From positions 1 through 33,777 of the forward strand of contig CBDCFF010000014.1 of the NCBI GenBank assembly GCA_965216225.1: a DNA stretch of 33,777 nt. Reading direction: 5' to 3'. The notes under the pieces are model-generated. The model did no database searches. It saw only the letters and a list, made by a program, of their open reading frames with translations, and had not been told where the DNA came from. The translations under genes were made by a program, and so were the position numbers. How positions within the stretch are numbered: position 1 is the stretch's first letter; the number at the start of each line of letters is the position of its first letter. Below are positions 8,087 through 16,190 of the stretch, in pieces. Source of the stretch: 3107 sp965216225. GTDB lineage: Bacteria > Pseudomonadota > Alphaproteobacteria > Rhodobacterales > Rhodobacteraceae.

Positions 8087-9019
8087 ATGACCCCGGCACC
8101 CTTTTACGCCGACATCGCCGAGGGCCCGGACAGCGGCGCGGCCTGGTGGCTGACCACCCGCGACGGCGTGCGCATTCGCATGGGTCACTGGCCGGGGGGC
8201 GACAGGGGAACGGTCCTGATCTTTCCCGGCCGGACCGAGATGGTCGAGAAGTACGGCCGCACGGCTGCGCAACTCGTGGCGCGCGGCTATTGCCCTGTCG
8301 CCATCGACTGGCGCGGGCAGGGCATCGCGGACCGGCTGACGGATAATCCCCATGTGGGCCACGCAGACAGGTTTTCAGACTATCAACTGGACGTGGCGGC
8401 GGTGCTGAAAGGGCTGGGGAAAATGGCATCGCCCAAGCCGTACTTCCTGATCGGCCATTCCATGGGCGGGGCAATCGGGCTCAGGGCGCTGGCCAGGGGG
8501 CTCAATGTCAGGGCCGCCTGTTTCAGCGCGCCCATGTGGGGCATCCGCATATCCGCCCTGAAACGCCCGCAAGCCTGGATGGCTGCGCGGCTCGCCATAA
8601 AACTGGGCTATGCTGATCGCTACATTCCCGGCACATACGCGGAATGCTACGTGGCCACGACACCCTTCGAGGGCAACGAACTGACGACGGACCCGGACAT
8701 GTTCGATTACATGAAGCGCCAACTGGCCGCCCGCCCGGAACTCTCGCTGGGCGGCGCGAGTCTCGGCTGGCTGTACGAAGCGCTGACCGAATGCCGCCGC
8801 TTCCGCGACATGGCGCTGCCGGACATGCCCGTTCTTGCCTGGCTCGGCAGCGATGAACGGATCGTCAACCCGCCCTGCATCCACCGCCTGATGGCCCGCT
8901 GGCCGGGTGCCCGGCTGAAGATGCTGGACGGCGCAAGGCATGAACCGCTGTTCGAAGCGCCCGACATCCGCAACCGGGTGCTGGATGAAACCTGCGCGTT
9001 CTTCGCGGCGCATTCGTGA
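8087..9019 (+). CDS. Alpha/beta hydrolase, lysophospholipase (PldB-like)
   Basis: The 310-residue protein is a serine hydrolase of the monoacylglycerol lipase/lysophospholipase group. The nucleophile elbow GHSMGG places the catalytic Ser at about residue 125. The acid is probably the Asp in LAWLGSDERIV, and the His is in DGARHEPLFEA. The early FPGRTEMVEKYG and DWRGQG motifs are typical of this subfamily. It starts four bases after the SCP2-like gene and is probably cotranscribed with it. No signal peptide is evident, so it is predicted to be cytoplasmic or peripherally membrane-bound. The exact substrate is not known. Confidence 0.88.
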   Translation: MTPAPFYADIAEGPDSGAAWWLTTRDGVRIRMGHWPGGDRGTVLIFPGRTEMVEKYGRTAAQLVARGYCPVAIDWRGQGIADRLTDNPHVGHADRFSDYQLDVAAVLKGLGKMASPKPYFLIGHSMGGAIGLRALARGLNVRAACFSAPMWGIRISALKRPQAWMAARLAIKLGYADRYIPGTYAECYVATTPFEGNELTTDPDMFDYMKRQLAARPELSLGGASLGWLYEALTECRRFRDMALPDMPVLAWLGSDERIVNPPCIHRLMARWPGARLKMLDGARHEPLFEAPDIRNRVLDETCAFFAAHS

Positions 9020-9111
9020 AATATCCACCGGTTTCCGGCGCAGGATCGCGCTTGCGCTTTTCGCACCGCCATGCCTAATCTGATCCGCAAGCCGAACCCC
9101 AGGAGGATTTC

Positions 9112-10950
9112 ATGCAGCCTTTCATGCCCGTCTTCCCCGACCGCAGTTTCGACGCCGGCCCCGCCTGTGGGGGTGAAAATCCGGACGCCCTGCCGGAATG
9201 GAATCTGGATGACCTCTATACCGGTGAAGACGCGCCGGAACTGTCCCGCGACATGGGCCGGCTCGACCGCGCCTGCACCGGCTTCGCCGAAACCTATGCG
9301 GGCAAACTCGCCGGGCTCGACGCAGCGGACCTGCTGAAATGCGTCAAGGCGTATGAGGCGATCAACGGCACTGCGGGCCGGATCATGTCGTTTGCAGGGC
9401 TCCGCTATTTCCAGAACACCACGGACGCCACCCGCGCCCGGTTCTTGCAGAACTGCGAAGAGAAGATCACCGACTTTACCGGGCGGCTCGTCTTCCTCAC
9501 GCTGGAAATCAACCGGCTCGACGATGATCGCCTGACCGGCCTCTTCGCCCGGAACGACGCCCTCGCCCGCTATCGGCCGGTCTTCGACCGCATCCGCGCG
9601 ATGAAGCCCTATCAGTTGTCGGATGAACTGGAACAATTCCTGCACGATCAATCCGCGGTCGGAGCGTCGGCCTGGAACAGGCTCTTCGACGAAACCATGG
9701 CCGGTCTGACCTTCGGGATCGACGGCGAGGAACTGAACCTTGAGGCCACGCTCAACTTCATGACCGACCATGACCGCTCGAAACGCGAAACCGCTGCGCG
9801 GGAACTGGCGCGGGTCTTTGCCGAAAACATCAGGCTCTTCGCGCGCATCCACAACACGCTGGCCAAGGAAAAGGCGATCGAGGATCGCTGGCGCAGGCTG
9901 CCCACGCCGCAGATGTCGCGCCACCTTGCCAACCATGTGGAACCCGAGGTCGTGCAGGCGCTGCGCGATGCCGTGGTCGCAGCCTATCCGAAACTCAGCC
10001 ACCGTTACTATGCGCTGAAGGCGAAATGGCTGGGCCTCGACAGGTTGCAGGTCTGGGACCGCAACGCCCCCCTGCCGATGGAGGATGACCGCCGCATCGG
10101 CTGGGAAGAGGCGAAGCGGACGGTGATGGACGCCTATGCGGGCTTTGACCCGGAAATGGCGAAAATTGCCGGACCGTTCTTCGACCGGGGCTGGATCGAC
10201 GCCGCCGTGAAACCCGGCAAGGCCCCCGGCGCCTTTGCCCACCCCACCGTCACCGATGTGCATCCCTATGTGATGCTGAACTATCTGGGCAAGCCGCGCG
10301 ACGTGATGACCCTGGCGCATGAACTGGGCCACGGCGTGCATCAGGTGCTGGCGGCGGGGCAGGGCGAACTGTTGTCCTCCACCCCCCTGACACTGGCCGA
10401 AACCGCGTCGGTCTTCGGCGAGATGCTGACCTTCCGCAAACTCCTCGGCGCGGCGGAAACACCGGCCCGGCGCAAGGTGCTTCTGGCGGGAAAGGTCGAG
10501 GACATGATCAACACGGTGGTGCGTCAGATCGCCTTTTACGACTTTGAATGCAAACTCCACGCCGCGCGGCAGGAGGGCGAACTGACCCCCGGCCAGATCG
10601 GCGACATCTGGATGTCGATCACCAGGGAAAGCCTCGGCCCGGCTTTCGAGTTTGGCGAAGAAGGCTTTGAAACATTCTGGGCCTATATCCCGCATTTCAT
10701 TCATTCCCCCTTCTATGTCTACGCCTATGCTTTTGGCGACGGCCTCGTGAACGCGCTCTATGCGGTCCATGAAGAGGGCGACGCCGACTTTCGCGCCAAA
10801 TATTTCGACATGCTGCGCGCCGGGGGGTCCAGACATCACAGGGAACTGCTGGCCCCCTTCGGGCTGGATGCCTCCGATCCGGAATTCTGGGACAAGGGCC
10901 TGGGCATGATTTCCGCGATGATCGACGAACTGGAGGGGATGGAGGGGTGA
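9112..10950 (+). CDS. pepF: M3-family oligoendopeptidase F
   Basis: The 612-residue zinc metallopeptidase carries the HEXXH motif in TLAHELGHGVHQ at about residue 403. The downstream Glu ligand lies in LAETASVFGEML. The N-terminal oligoendopeptidase domain begins PEWNLDDLYTG, the usual opening of PepF/PepB proteins. The length matches the family at about 600 residues. It acts in the cytoplasm on short peptides. An AGGAGG ribosome-binding site five bases upstream supports this ATG. The gene follows the hydrolase by 92 bases and looks intact. A weak 6-bp hairpin (ATCGCC..GGCGAT, 10956-10978) follows the stop. Confidence 0.95.
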   Translation: MQPFMPVFPDRSFDAGPACGGENPDALPEWNLDDLYTGEDAPELSRDMGRLDRACTGFAETYAGKLAGLDAADLLKCVKAYEAINGTAGRIMSFAGLRYFQNTTDATRARFLQNCEEKITDFTGRLVFLTLEINRLDDDRLTGLFARNDALARYRPVFDRIRAMKPYQLSDELEQFLHDQSAVGASAWNRLFDETMAGLTFGIDGEELNLEATLNFMTDHDRSKRETAARELARVFAENIRLFARIHNTLAKEKAIEDRWRRLPTPQMSRHLANHVEPEVVQALRDAVVAAYPKLSHRYYALKAKWLGLDRLQVWDRNAPLPMEDDRRIGWEEAKRTVMDAYAGFDPEMAKIAGPFFDRGWIDAAVKPGKAPGAFAHPTVTDVHPYVMLNYLGKPRDVMTLAHELGHGVHQVLAAGQGELLSSTPLTLAETASVFGEMLTFRKLLGAAETPARRKVLLAGKVEDMINTVVRQIAFYDFECKLHAARQEGELTPGQIGDIWMSITRESLGPAFEFGEEGFETFWAYIPHFIHSPFYVYAYAFGDGLVNALYAVHEEGDADFRAKYFDMLRAGGSRHHRELLAPFGLDASDPEFWDKGLGMISAMIDELEGMEG

Positions 10951-11210
10951 CGGGAATCGCCTGTCGCCCGAAGGCGATCTGAGGGATGGCAACCGGTTTC
11001 CGGCCAATCGAAACACATGCGCCTCTTGCCGGTGATAATCCCGGTTGTCGCATCTGACTTGTGTGCTCGCCCGCGATCCGTTCGTTGTCGAAACCGCGCA
11101 AGCCGGGGATCCGTCGCTGCTGCCCCCCCCCTGACGCCCGATCAACGCGGGCTGATCGAGGCGTCGCGGCAATTTCCCTGATCCTTTTTCAGGTTCAGCG
11201 CGGGTAGCGT
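10951..11210. other. Non-coding or decayed stretch
   Basis: These 260 bases after pepF hold no convincing gene. They include a C8 run near 11126 and short open stretches that may be degraded upstream parts of the sensor-kinase remnant that follows. I could not assign these. Confidence 0.4.
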
Positions 11211-12494
11211 ATGGGGGCGGCGCTTGAGCGATCCGAGAAAGAAGAGGCGCAACTGCGTCTGGCCAATGAACGACTGGCCGTCGAGATAGAGGAACGCCGG
11301 ACTGCGGAACGCAGGCTGAAACGAACGCAGGGAGAGTTGGAACGGGCCAGCCGTCTGGCGGCAATGCGCAATCATCTGAGGATCTCCACGGTACACGACA
11401 CATCGAAGAGCAAGTTGTTTGATTGGTCTCTTCGGGCATGTTTGTCGCCATGCCAATAGCGCGTTTTCCGGGTTGTGGATGATCCATCTGCGTAGAGCGT
11501 CGAGCCCGGTTCGGAACCATGATTTTGTACGTCGGTTGTGGCTTTTGCGGCGGATCGCCGTTCGGCCCATGACCCGGGTCGCCCAGCGATAAGCCCATGT
11601 CACGGTGAGGGCAATGACGGCGAGGAGGGTTGCGAGTTTGGCAGGATTGGTGATGTGAGTGTCCTCACTGTTGAAGCCGCGGGTCTTGGCGTCGGCGAAG
11701 AGGCACTCGATGCCCCATCGCTTGCGATAGAGATTGAGCGCCCGTCGGGTGGCGTCGATGTTCGTGGCGACGATGAGCGCTTCGCCCCCCTTGATACGCT
11801 TTGCCGCGAACCGCAGCCGGTTGTCCGGTTCCCTCGCCATGGTGCTGAGCCAGCCTGTCCAGGCACCTTGACGAGACTTCCGCAGGAGCGTGCGGAACTG
11901 ATGCAGGCGTCCATCTTCGGTGCACAGATGCATGTTCTCACGCAACCGAACAACGAACGGGATGTTGTTTTCATTTAGACATTCCAACCACTCTGTACCG
12001 ATGAACTCCCGGTCGGCGAGCAAGGCGTCGATGGAGCAAGCCCCGAACAGGCGCAAATAACGCCGCATCAGCCCGATGCGCTGCGCCGGTGAAGAGTTGC
12101 CCGGATGGTCGAGCGAGACCCACATCAGCGGCACCCGAAACCGTCGCGTCACAATGGCCAGAACCAGAATGTTCACGTCTTTCGCGCCGAGTTTCCAGTT
12201 GGTCCGATCCAGGGCCAGAAGCTTTGGACGCGCAAGGTTGAGCAGGTGCACGATCAGTACTGCGACCACATCGCCATCAAGGCGGACATGCTGGAAGAAC
12301 CGCTGCACACGGCGATAGTTGGACGCGTGTAACGCCGTCCCCGAGAACTGGCTCGCCAGATGGCTCAGGTTCACCGTCCGACAGTTTGCCAGACCAGCGA
12401 GCAAAACCGCAAGCGTTTCCAGTCGTGTCTTGCTCAGATCAAAATGCGGGCGTAGCGTGGCGACCAGAGGGCTGAGGAGGAATGCGAACATCAC
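11142..12494 (-). CDS. IS4-family transposase, frame reading through the IS end
   Basis: The protein has IS4 DDE motifs: LLALDRTNWKLG with the first Asp, DALLADREFIG with the second, and YRKRWGIECLFADAKTRG with the Y-R-E-K signature Glu. The start is inside the element at 12494. The frame has no stop before the left inverted repeat, which itself encodes CVVYRG. Translation continues about 80 residues into flanking DNA antisense to the kinase remnant, ending at 11142. The functional transposase is the first 370 residues or so, and the tail is an accident of the insertion site. Confidence 0.88.
   Translation of the reverse strand: MMFAFLLSPLVATLRPHFDLSKTRLETLAVLLAGLANCRTVNLSHLASQFSGTALHASNYRRVQRFFQHVRLDGDVVAVLIVHLLNLARPKLLALDRTNWKLGAKDVNILVLAIVTRRFRVPLMWVSLDHPGNSSPAQRIGLMRRYLRLFGACSIDALLADREFIGTEWLECLNENNIPFVVRLRENMHLCTEDGRLHQFRTLLRKSRQGAWTGWLSTMAREPDNRLRFAAKRIKGGEALIVATNIDATRRALNLYRKRWGIECLFADAKTRGFNSEDTHITNPAKLATLLAVIALTVTWAYRWATRVMGRTAIRRKSHNRRTKSWFRTGLDALRRWIIHNPENALLAWRQTCPKRPIKQLALRCVVYRGDPQMIAHCRQTAGPFQLSLRSFQPAFRSPAFLYLDGQSFIGQTQLRLFFLGSLKRRPHTLPALNLKKDQGNCRDASISPR
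11211..11383 (+). pseudogene. Sensor histidine kinase remnant (DctB-like linker)
   Basis: The frame encodes a coiled-coil linker (LERSEKEEAQLRLANERLAV) and the approach to a histidine-kinase dimerisation domain, LKRTQGELERASRLAA. In DctB-like kinases the next residues contain the phosphorylated His in an H-box such as HEINQPLAA. Here the sequence jumps straight to AMRNHL, which normally follows that box. About 20 residues, including the His, are therefore missing. The IS4 element then cuts the gene at 11384. The result cannot be an active kinase. Confidence 0.65.
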
Positions 12495-12570
12495 GAAGTT
12501 CCTTGTGCTCGAGAATCTTCAATTCAAACCCTTTTCCCCCCTCAACTCAAGTGCGTCGTGTACCGTGGAG
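11384..12570 (-). mobile_element. IS4-family element
   Basis: The inverted repeats are CTCCACGGTACACGAC at 11384-11399 and its inverse ending at 12570. They are perfect over at least 16 bases. The element contains one transposase gene on the minus strand. No convincing target duplication of 10-13 bp is seen, and the sensor-kinase gene on the left does not resume on the right. A deletion or recombination at one end is likely. Confidence 0.85.
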
Positions 12571-12702
12571 GATCTCTATCAATCTTGATTTTGGAGCAGC
12601 ATTCCCTCGACGCTGTCTGTCTTTGGGTTCTGTCGGTGTGACAGCATGATTTGCGCCCGAACCGGGCGGTTTTCCGTAATAATGGGCGGATACATCCTGT
12701 GA
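12571..12702. other. Spacer with probable IS5 end sequence
   Basis: No gene is seen in these 132 bases. They probably include the outer end of the IS5-type fragment whose transposase tail follows. A short GCCCG..CGGGC hairpin at about 12655-12667 is followed by GGTTTTCC. Confidence 0.35.
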
Positions 12703-12872
12703 TCAGGCAGTGACGGCGCCGCCGAACTGGACCAGGCGGCGGATGTTGCAGGCGATGTTGGCCATGCCGATCTTTGTCTTGGCGCGCGCGATGCCGATGG
12801 TGCGCACCGCCATGCCCATCATGTGTTTGCGGACTGCGAAGACATGCTCGACGGGTGCGCGGTGCTTTGACA
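12703..12872 (-). pseudogene. IS5-family transposase, C-terminal fragment
   Basis: On the minus strand the frame encodes HRAPVEHVFAVRKHMMGM, then VRTIGIARAKTKIGMANIAC, and ends at a TGA complementary to 12703-12705. This is the conserved C-terminal block of IS5 transposases (ISL2/IS1031 type), including the VEHVFA segment with the catalytic Glu. All upstream sequence is missing, replaced at 12873 by the IS6 end. It is a different IS5 subtype from the element at 6303. Confidence 0.8.
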
Positions 12873-13374
12873 GGTGCTGTCACATTAAATCTCCACTGGT
12901 TGCGTGGACGCAGAGTTTTGGTTACTTCCGGCAATGTCAAAATACAGGCTCAGCTACAAACGCCCCCGCTTTCCTGCCGGGATTATTTCTCACGCGGTTT
13001 GGCTCTATGTCCGTTTCAACCTCAGCCTCCGTTCGGTCGAAGAACTCCTGCTTGAGCGTGGGGTCGAGATTTCCCATGAGACGCTTCGCCGTTGGGTGAT
13101 CAAGTTTGGTCCAGCGTTTGCGCGCAGTTTGCGCCATGGATCGGCAAAGCCGGGTGACATCTGGCATCTTGACGAAGTGCGCGTCAAAATCAGGGGTGAG
13201 ATTTACCGGCTCTGGCGCGCAGTCGACCCAAACGGGCTGGTTCTCGACGAAATCCTGCAGCGCAAGCGCGATACGGCGGCGGCAAAACGATTGCTGAAAT
13301 CATTGCTGAAGAAAGTCGACACCGCGCCTCGGGGCCTCGTCACCGACAGGTTGCGCTCCTGCGGCGCGGCCAAG
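12873..13374 (+). mobile_element. IS6-family element, left part only
   Basis: The left end is taken as GGTGCTGTCACATT at 12873, resembling the GGCACTGTTGCAAA-type ends of IS6 elements. The transposase frame follows and is cut at 13374 by the IS110 element, directly after the bases CAAG. The right part of the element is not found in the window. Confidence 0.75.
12934..13374 (+). pseudogene. IS6-family transposase, truncated
   Basis: The likely start is the ATG at 12934 (MSKYRLSYKRPRFP). A start at 12904 is also in frame. The N-terminal helix-turn-helix (LSLRSVEELLLERGVEISHE) is followed by the DDE core, with the first Asp in DIWHLDEV and the second in GLVTDRLRS. The frame then enters IS110 sequence at GAAK, so the last third with the catalytic Glu (NRAENSHQ in relatives) is missing. 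The remaining open frame, to 13866, is antisense IS110 sequence and carries no meaning. Confidence 0.85.
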
Positions 13375-13391
13375 GAGAGTATCCGTTTTGG

Positions 13392-14336
13392 TCAACAGGT
13401 TTTCGGGGCCCATTTCCGGTCGGATTTGACGAGTGTGTTGGCGAGTTCGATCAGTTTTCGCATCAGCGCGACAAGCGCGACCTTGGCTGGTTTCCCGGCG
13501 GCGCGCAGAGCGTCGTATTTCTTCTTCAGATCCGGATTGAAGCGCGCCGCAACGAGCGCCGGCATGTACAATGCCTGCCGCAGCGGCTTTCGACCGCCCT
13601 TGATGAATGACTGGCCAACCCAGGTTCCGGATGATCGTGTGAACGGAGCAAGGCCAGCCAGGCTTGCCATCTGTTTGCGTTCGAGTTGGCCGATCCCGGG
13701 CATGAAGGCGAGGATGGCCGAGGCCGTCACCATGCCTGTGCCGGGAATGGAGCGGACGATTTCCAGCTTGCGGGTTTCTTCCCGGTCCTCAGCGATCAGC
13801 GCTGCGGTCCCGGCATCCAGTTCGGCGACGTGCCTTTCGACATGCTCGATCAACTCCCGCGTCTGACGCTGCAAAAGCGGCACGTCGAGTTGGGAGATGC
13901 GACCGGGAAGACGGACGCGTTCGGCCATCATTCTGGAGCGTGCCGAGTGCATGTCTCTGAGAAGGCGCCGGCTTTTTGACCTCAGCGGCAGCGCTTTGAG
14001 ATCGAAAGCCTTTCCCGTTTCTGCCAGGGAGCGGGCATCCGCCCGGTCGGTCCTGGCGCGTGTGCCGCGGGCTTCTGCGAACCGGCGCGCCGGGAGCGGA
14101 TTTACCTTGACCAGCGGGAAATCCGCTTTGAGCGCAAGCTCGAATGCTCGGTGGTAGATACCGGTCGCCTCGTAGACGATCCGGGCGATCTTGCGCCCGC
14201 CCAGCCATTTCCGGAAGCTCCGAAACCCGGTCTTGCCATTCGTGAACTGCGCCGCCCGTCCTGTCTTGAGATCGAACGCGTCGAAGAGGGCTTTGGAAAT
14301 GTCCACGCCAATGTTATGATCCGTCATCTTCGCCAT
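13392..14336 (-). CDS. IS110-family transposase (DEDD plus Tnp_20)
   Basis: The 314-residue protein is a complete IS110-type recombinase. The RuvC-like N-terminal domain has IGVDISKALFDAF (Asp), YEATGIYHRAFE (Glu) and RTDRADARSLAE (Asp pair). The C-terminal transposase_20 domain has IVRSIPGTGMVTASAI and LAPFTRSSGTWVG, which contains the probable catalytic Ser. It ends 17 bases before the element boundary. IS110 enzymes use a bridge RNA to pair donor and target DNA. The gene is intact, but its upstream RNA region has been split by the IS630. Confidence 0.93.
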   Translation of the reverse strand: MAKMTDHNIGVDISKALFDAFDLKTGRAAQFTNGKTGFRSFRKWLGGRKIARIVYEATGIYHRAFELALKADFPLVKVNPLPARRFAEARGTRARTDRADARSLAETGKAFDLKALPLRSKSRRLLRDMHSARSRMMAERVRLPGRISQLDVPLLQRQTRELIEHVERHVAELDAGTAALIAEDREETRKLEIVRSIPGTGMVTASAILAFMPGIGQLERKQMASLAGLAPFTRSSGTWVGQSFIKGGRKPLRQALYMPALVAARFNPDLKKKYDALRAAGKPAKVALVALMRKLIELANTLVKSDRKWAPKTC

Positions 14337-14361
14337 ATCCTGTGCTTGTCATGCGGGGCTA

Positions 14362-15525
14362 GTCACCTGCATCTAAAGTTCGGCACATGAGTTTTGTTGG
14401 GCGCGTTGGCAGAACCGCTTGACGGAGGCGAGGATATGGTCGGCGGGTTTGACCCATTTGTAGGGTTTGGGGTTTTCGTTATGGGCCTCGATAAATGCAG
14501 CGATATCGGCTTCCAGTTCCGCCGTTGAACGATGGACGCCGCGCTGCAGTTGCTTGCGCGTCAGTTCAGCAAACCAACGCTCCACCTGATTGATCCAACT
14601 GGCCGAGGTCGGTGTGAAGTGGACATGCCAATGCGGGCGGCGTGCCAGCCAGGCCTTGATCTTCGGGGTTTTGTGGGTGGCGTAATTGTCCATGACGATA
14701 TGCACCTCCGGCCCGTCCGGCATCTGCCGGTCGATCTGTTTGAGGAAGTCGAGGAACTCGGTGGCGCGGTGCCGCTTGTAGCATTTGCCGATCACGGCGC
14801 CGGTGGCGATATCCAGTGCTGCAAAAAGCGACGTCGTGCCGTGTCGGATGTAGGTGTGGGTGCGCCGCTCGGCCACGCCGGGCGCCATTGGCAGCACAGG
14901 CTGTTCGCGATCCAGCGCCTGGATTTGCGATTTCTCGTCAACACACAACACGACAGCCCTGTTCGGCGGTGACAGGTACAGCCCGACGATATCGTGCACC
15001 TTGTCCACGAACAGCGGGTCGGTTGAGAGCTTGAATGTCTCGCTTCGGTGCGGTTGCAGGCCGAACCCGTTCCAAATCCGCCGGATGGTGGTGTGCGACA
15101 GTCCCGTCGCCGCAGCCATGCTTCGGAGCGACCAATGGGTCGCATCCCTCGGGGTCGTGTTCAGCGTGCGCTCAATCACCGCAGTCACCTGATCGTCCGA
15201 CACGGTGCGCGGGCGACCGGAGCGGTATTCGTCGGTGAGACCTTCAATCCGGCATCGCACAAAACGTCTGCGCCATTTGCCGACTGTGTGTTCATGCACC
15301 CCAAGCCGGGCCGCCACTTCCTTGCTCGCCAATCCATCGGCGCACAGCAGGATCATCCGGCATCGGTCCGACAGCGAACGTGGCGCTTTGGGACGCCGAA
15401 CCTGACCCTCGAGAAAACGGCGCTCATCTTCGCTCAGAACCACTGCATCCGCCAAACGTCCCACCATCGCAACATCCTCCTCAATTCCCGCTCAGTCAAT
15501 GATACAAAGTACAATTCCGGGGGAC
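14362..15525 (-). mobile_element. IS630-family element with TA target duplication
   Basis: The element is flanked by TA at 14360-14361 and 15526-15527, the duplicated dinucleotide typical of IS630/Tc1. The ends share CTAGTC-CC, with the right end read inverted. Removing it rejoins the upstream region of IS110 copy 1. It is the youngest insertion in this stack, because it is intact and interrupts another IS. Confidence 0.88.
14373..15467 (-). CDS. IS630-family transposase
   Basis: The 364-residue transposase has an N-terminal helix-turn-helix (MILLCADGLASKEVAARLGV) and a winged helix (WSLRSMAAATGLSHTTIRRI). The DDE core follows: VVLCVDEKSQIQALDR, then HIVMDNYATHKTPKI, and NQVERWFAELTRK. All three acids are present and no break is visible, so it is probably active. 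The start at 15467 lies about 60 bases from the element's right end. Confidence 0.95.
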   Translation of the reverse strand: MVGRLADAVVLSEDERRFLEGQVRRPKAPRSLSDRCRMILLCADGLASKEVAARLGVHEHTVGKWRRRFVRCRIEGLTDEYRSGRPRTVSDDQVTAVIERTLNTTPRDATHWSLRSMAAATGLSHTTIRRIWNGFGLQPHRSETFKLSTDPLFVDKVHDIVGLYLSPPNRAVVLCVDEKSQIQALDREQPVLPMAPGVAERRTHTYIRHGTTSLFAALDIATGAVIGKCYKRHRATEFLDFLKQIDRQMPDGPEVHIVMDNYATHKTPKIKAWLARRPHWHVHFTPTSASWINQVERWFAELTRKQLQRGVHRSTAELEADIAAFIEAHNENPKPYKWVKPADHILASVKRFCQRAQQNSCAEL

Positions 15526-15527
15526 TA

Positions 15528-15696
15528 GGGCCCCGTGTATCCGTTCAGGCCTGTGGTGAAGACGGCGGTCGATCATACTCTCTTTCGGTCTCTGCCGACT
15601 AGGCGCAACGCGATCCGACCGCCGCCGCTGCCCGGTATATGTGAGGTGCCGGGCAGCGGCTCCCTTATCGCAAAGAAGCCACATAATGTCATAAGA
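15528..15696 (-). ncRNA. Candidate IS110 bridge RNA region (copy 1), interrupted
   Basis: This is the non-coding left end of IS110 copy 1, read on the minus strand. Joined to 14337-14361 it would give about 195 nt upstream of the transposase, the position where IS110-group elements encode bridge RNA. It contains a perfect 12-bp hairpin (15624-15635 with 15649-15660, stem GCCGCTGCCCGG, 13-nt loop). The intact IS630 sits between this region and the transposase start, so the RNA and its enzyme are now physically separated. The call rests on position and structure, not on sequence homology. Confidence 0.5.
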
Positions 15697-15700
15697 CAAG

Positions 15701-15719
15701 CGCACCAGCAAAACATGGG
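15701..15719 (+). pseudogene. IS30-family transposase scrap, left of the IS256 insertion
   Basis: These 19 bases encode HQQNM in the frame that continues at 18268 as GSNTYFCDP, if the IS256 element and one target-site copy are removed. They are therefore the 5' part of the IS30 fragment found at 18259-18484. The final nine bases, AAACATGGG, are the left copy of the IS256 target duplication. Confidence 0.7.
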
Positions 15720-16190
15720 GAGTTATAGCCGAAAGTTGGTTATGGCGCTGATTGGCGGCCTATCATGGCGTTGTTCACGCGCCGCAATTCTCAGCAGAGA
15801 AAAGGATATGCCACCTGACGAAGTCTACCATCACGCCGTTGCCCGGTCCATCGGGATTTTCGTCTGACCCGCTGACCGACATCCTGCAAACCGGCGCGCG
15901 CCAACTGCTCAAACAGGCGGTGGAAGCGGAATTGGCCACGCTCCTCGCCGCCCATGCCCGCGAGGTGACGGACGATGGCCGTGCGCGGCTGGTGCGCCAT
16001 GGTCATCTGCCCGAGCGCGAGGTTATGACCGGCATCGGCCCGATAGCAGTGAAGGCGCCGCGGGTGCGGGACCGGGGCAATGTGGACGAAAAGATCCGTT
16101 TCGCCTCGTCGATCTTGCCGCCCTGGCTGCGCAAGACCAGATCGATTGAGGAACTGCTGCCGTGGCCCTATCTCAAGATATCTGTCCTGG

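Larger units (their letters stand above)
13375..15696 (-). mobile_element. IS110-family element (copy 1), split by an IS630
   Basis: Without the nested IS630 the element is about 1.16 kb, similar to the 1.15 kb of copy 2. It is bounded on both sides by CAAG (13371-13374 and 15697-15700), which reads CTTG in transposase orientation. The ends resemble copy 2: the transposase-distal ends read ATAAGA|CAAG and AATAGA|CAAG. The left flank is an IS6 transposase, but the right flank is an IS30 transposase, so this is not a simple insertion. Recombination between two IS110 copies is one explanation. Confidence 0.75.

Noticed and set aside
8707..11598. A very long open frame (about 960 codons) on the minus strand across pepF and the hydrolase
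   Set aside because: It is antisense to two clear genes with catalytic motifs. Long antisense frames are expected in GC-rich DNA, and its protein shows no domain.
12904..13866. A 320-codon IS6 transposase
   Set aside because: After 13374 the frame is antisense IS110 sequence. The real transposase is truncated.
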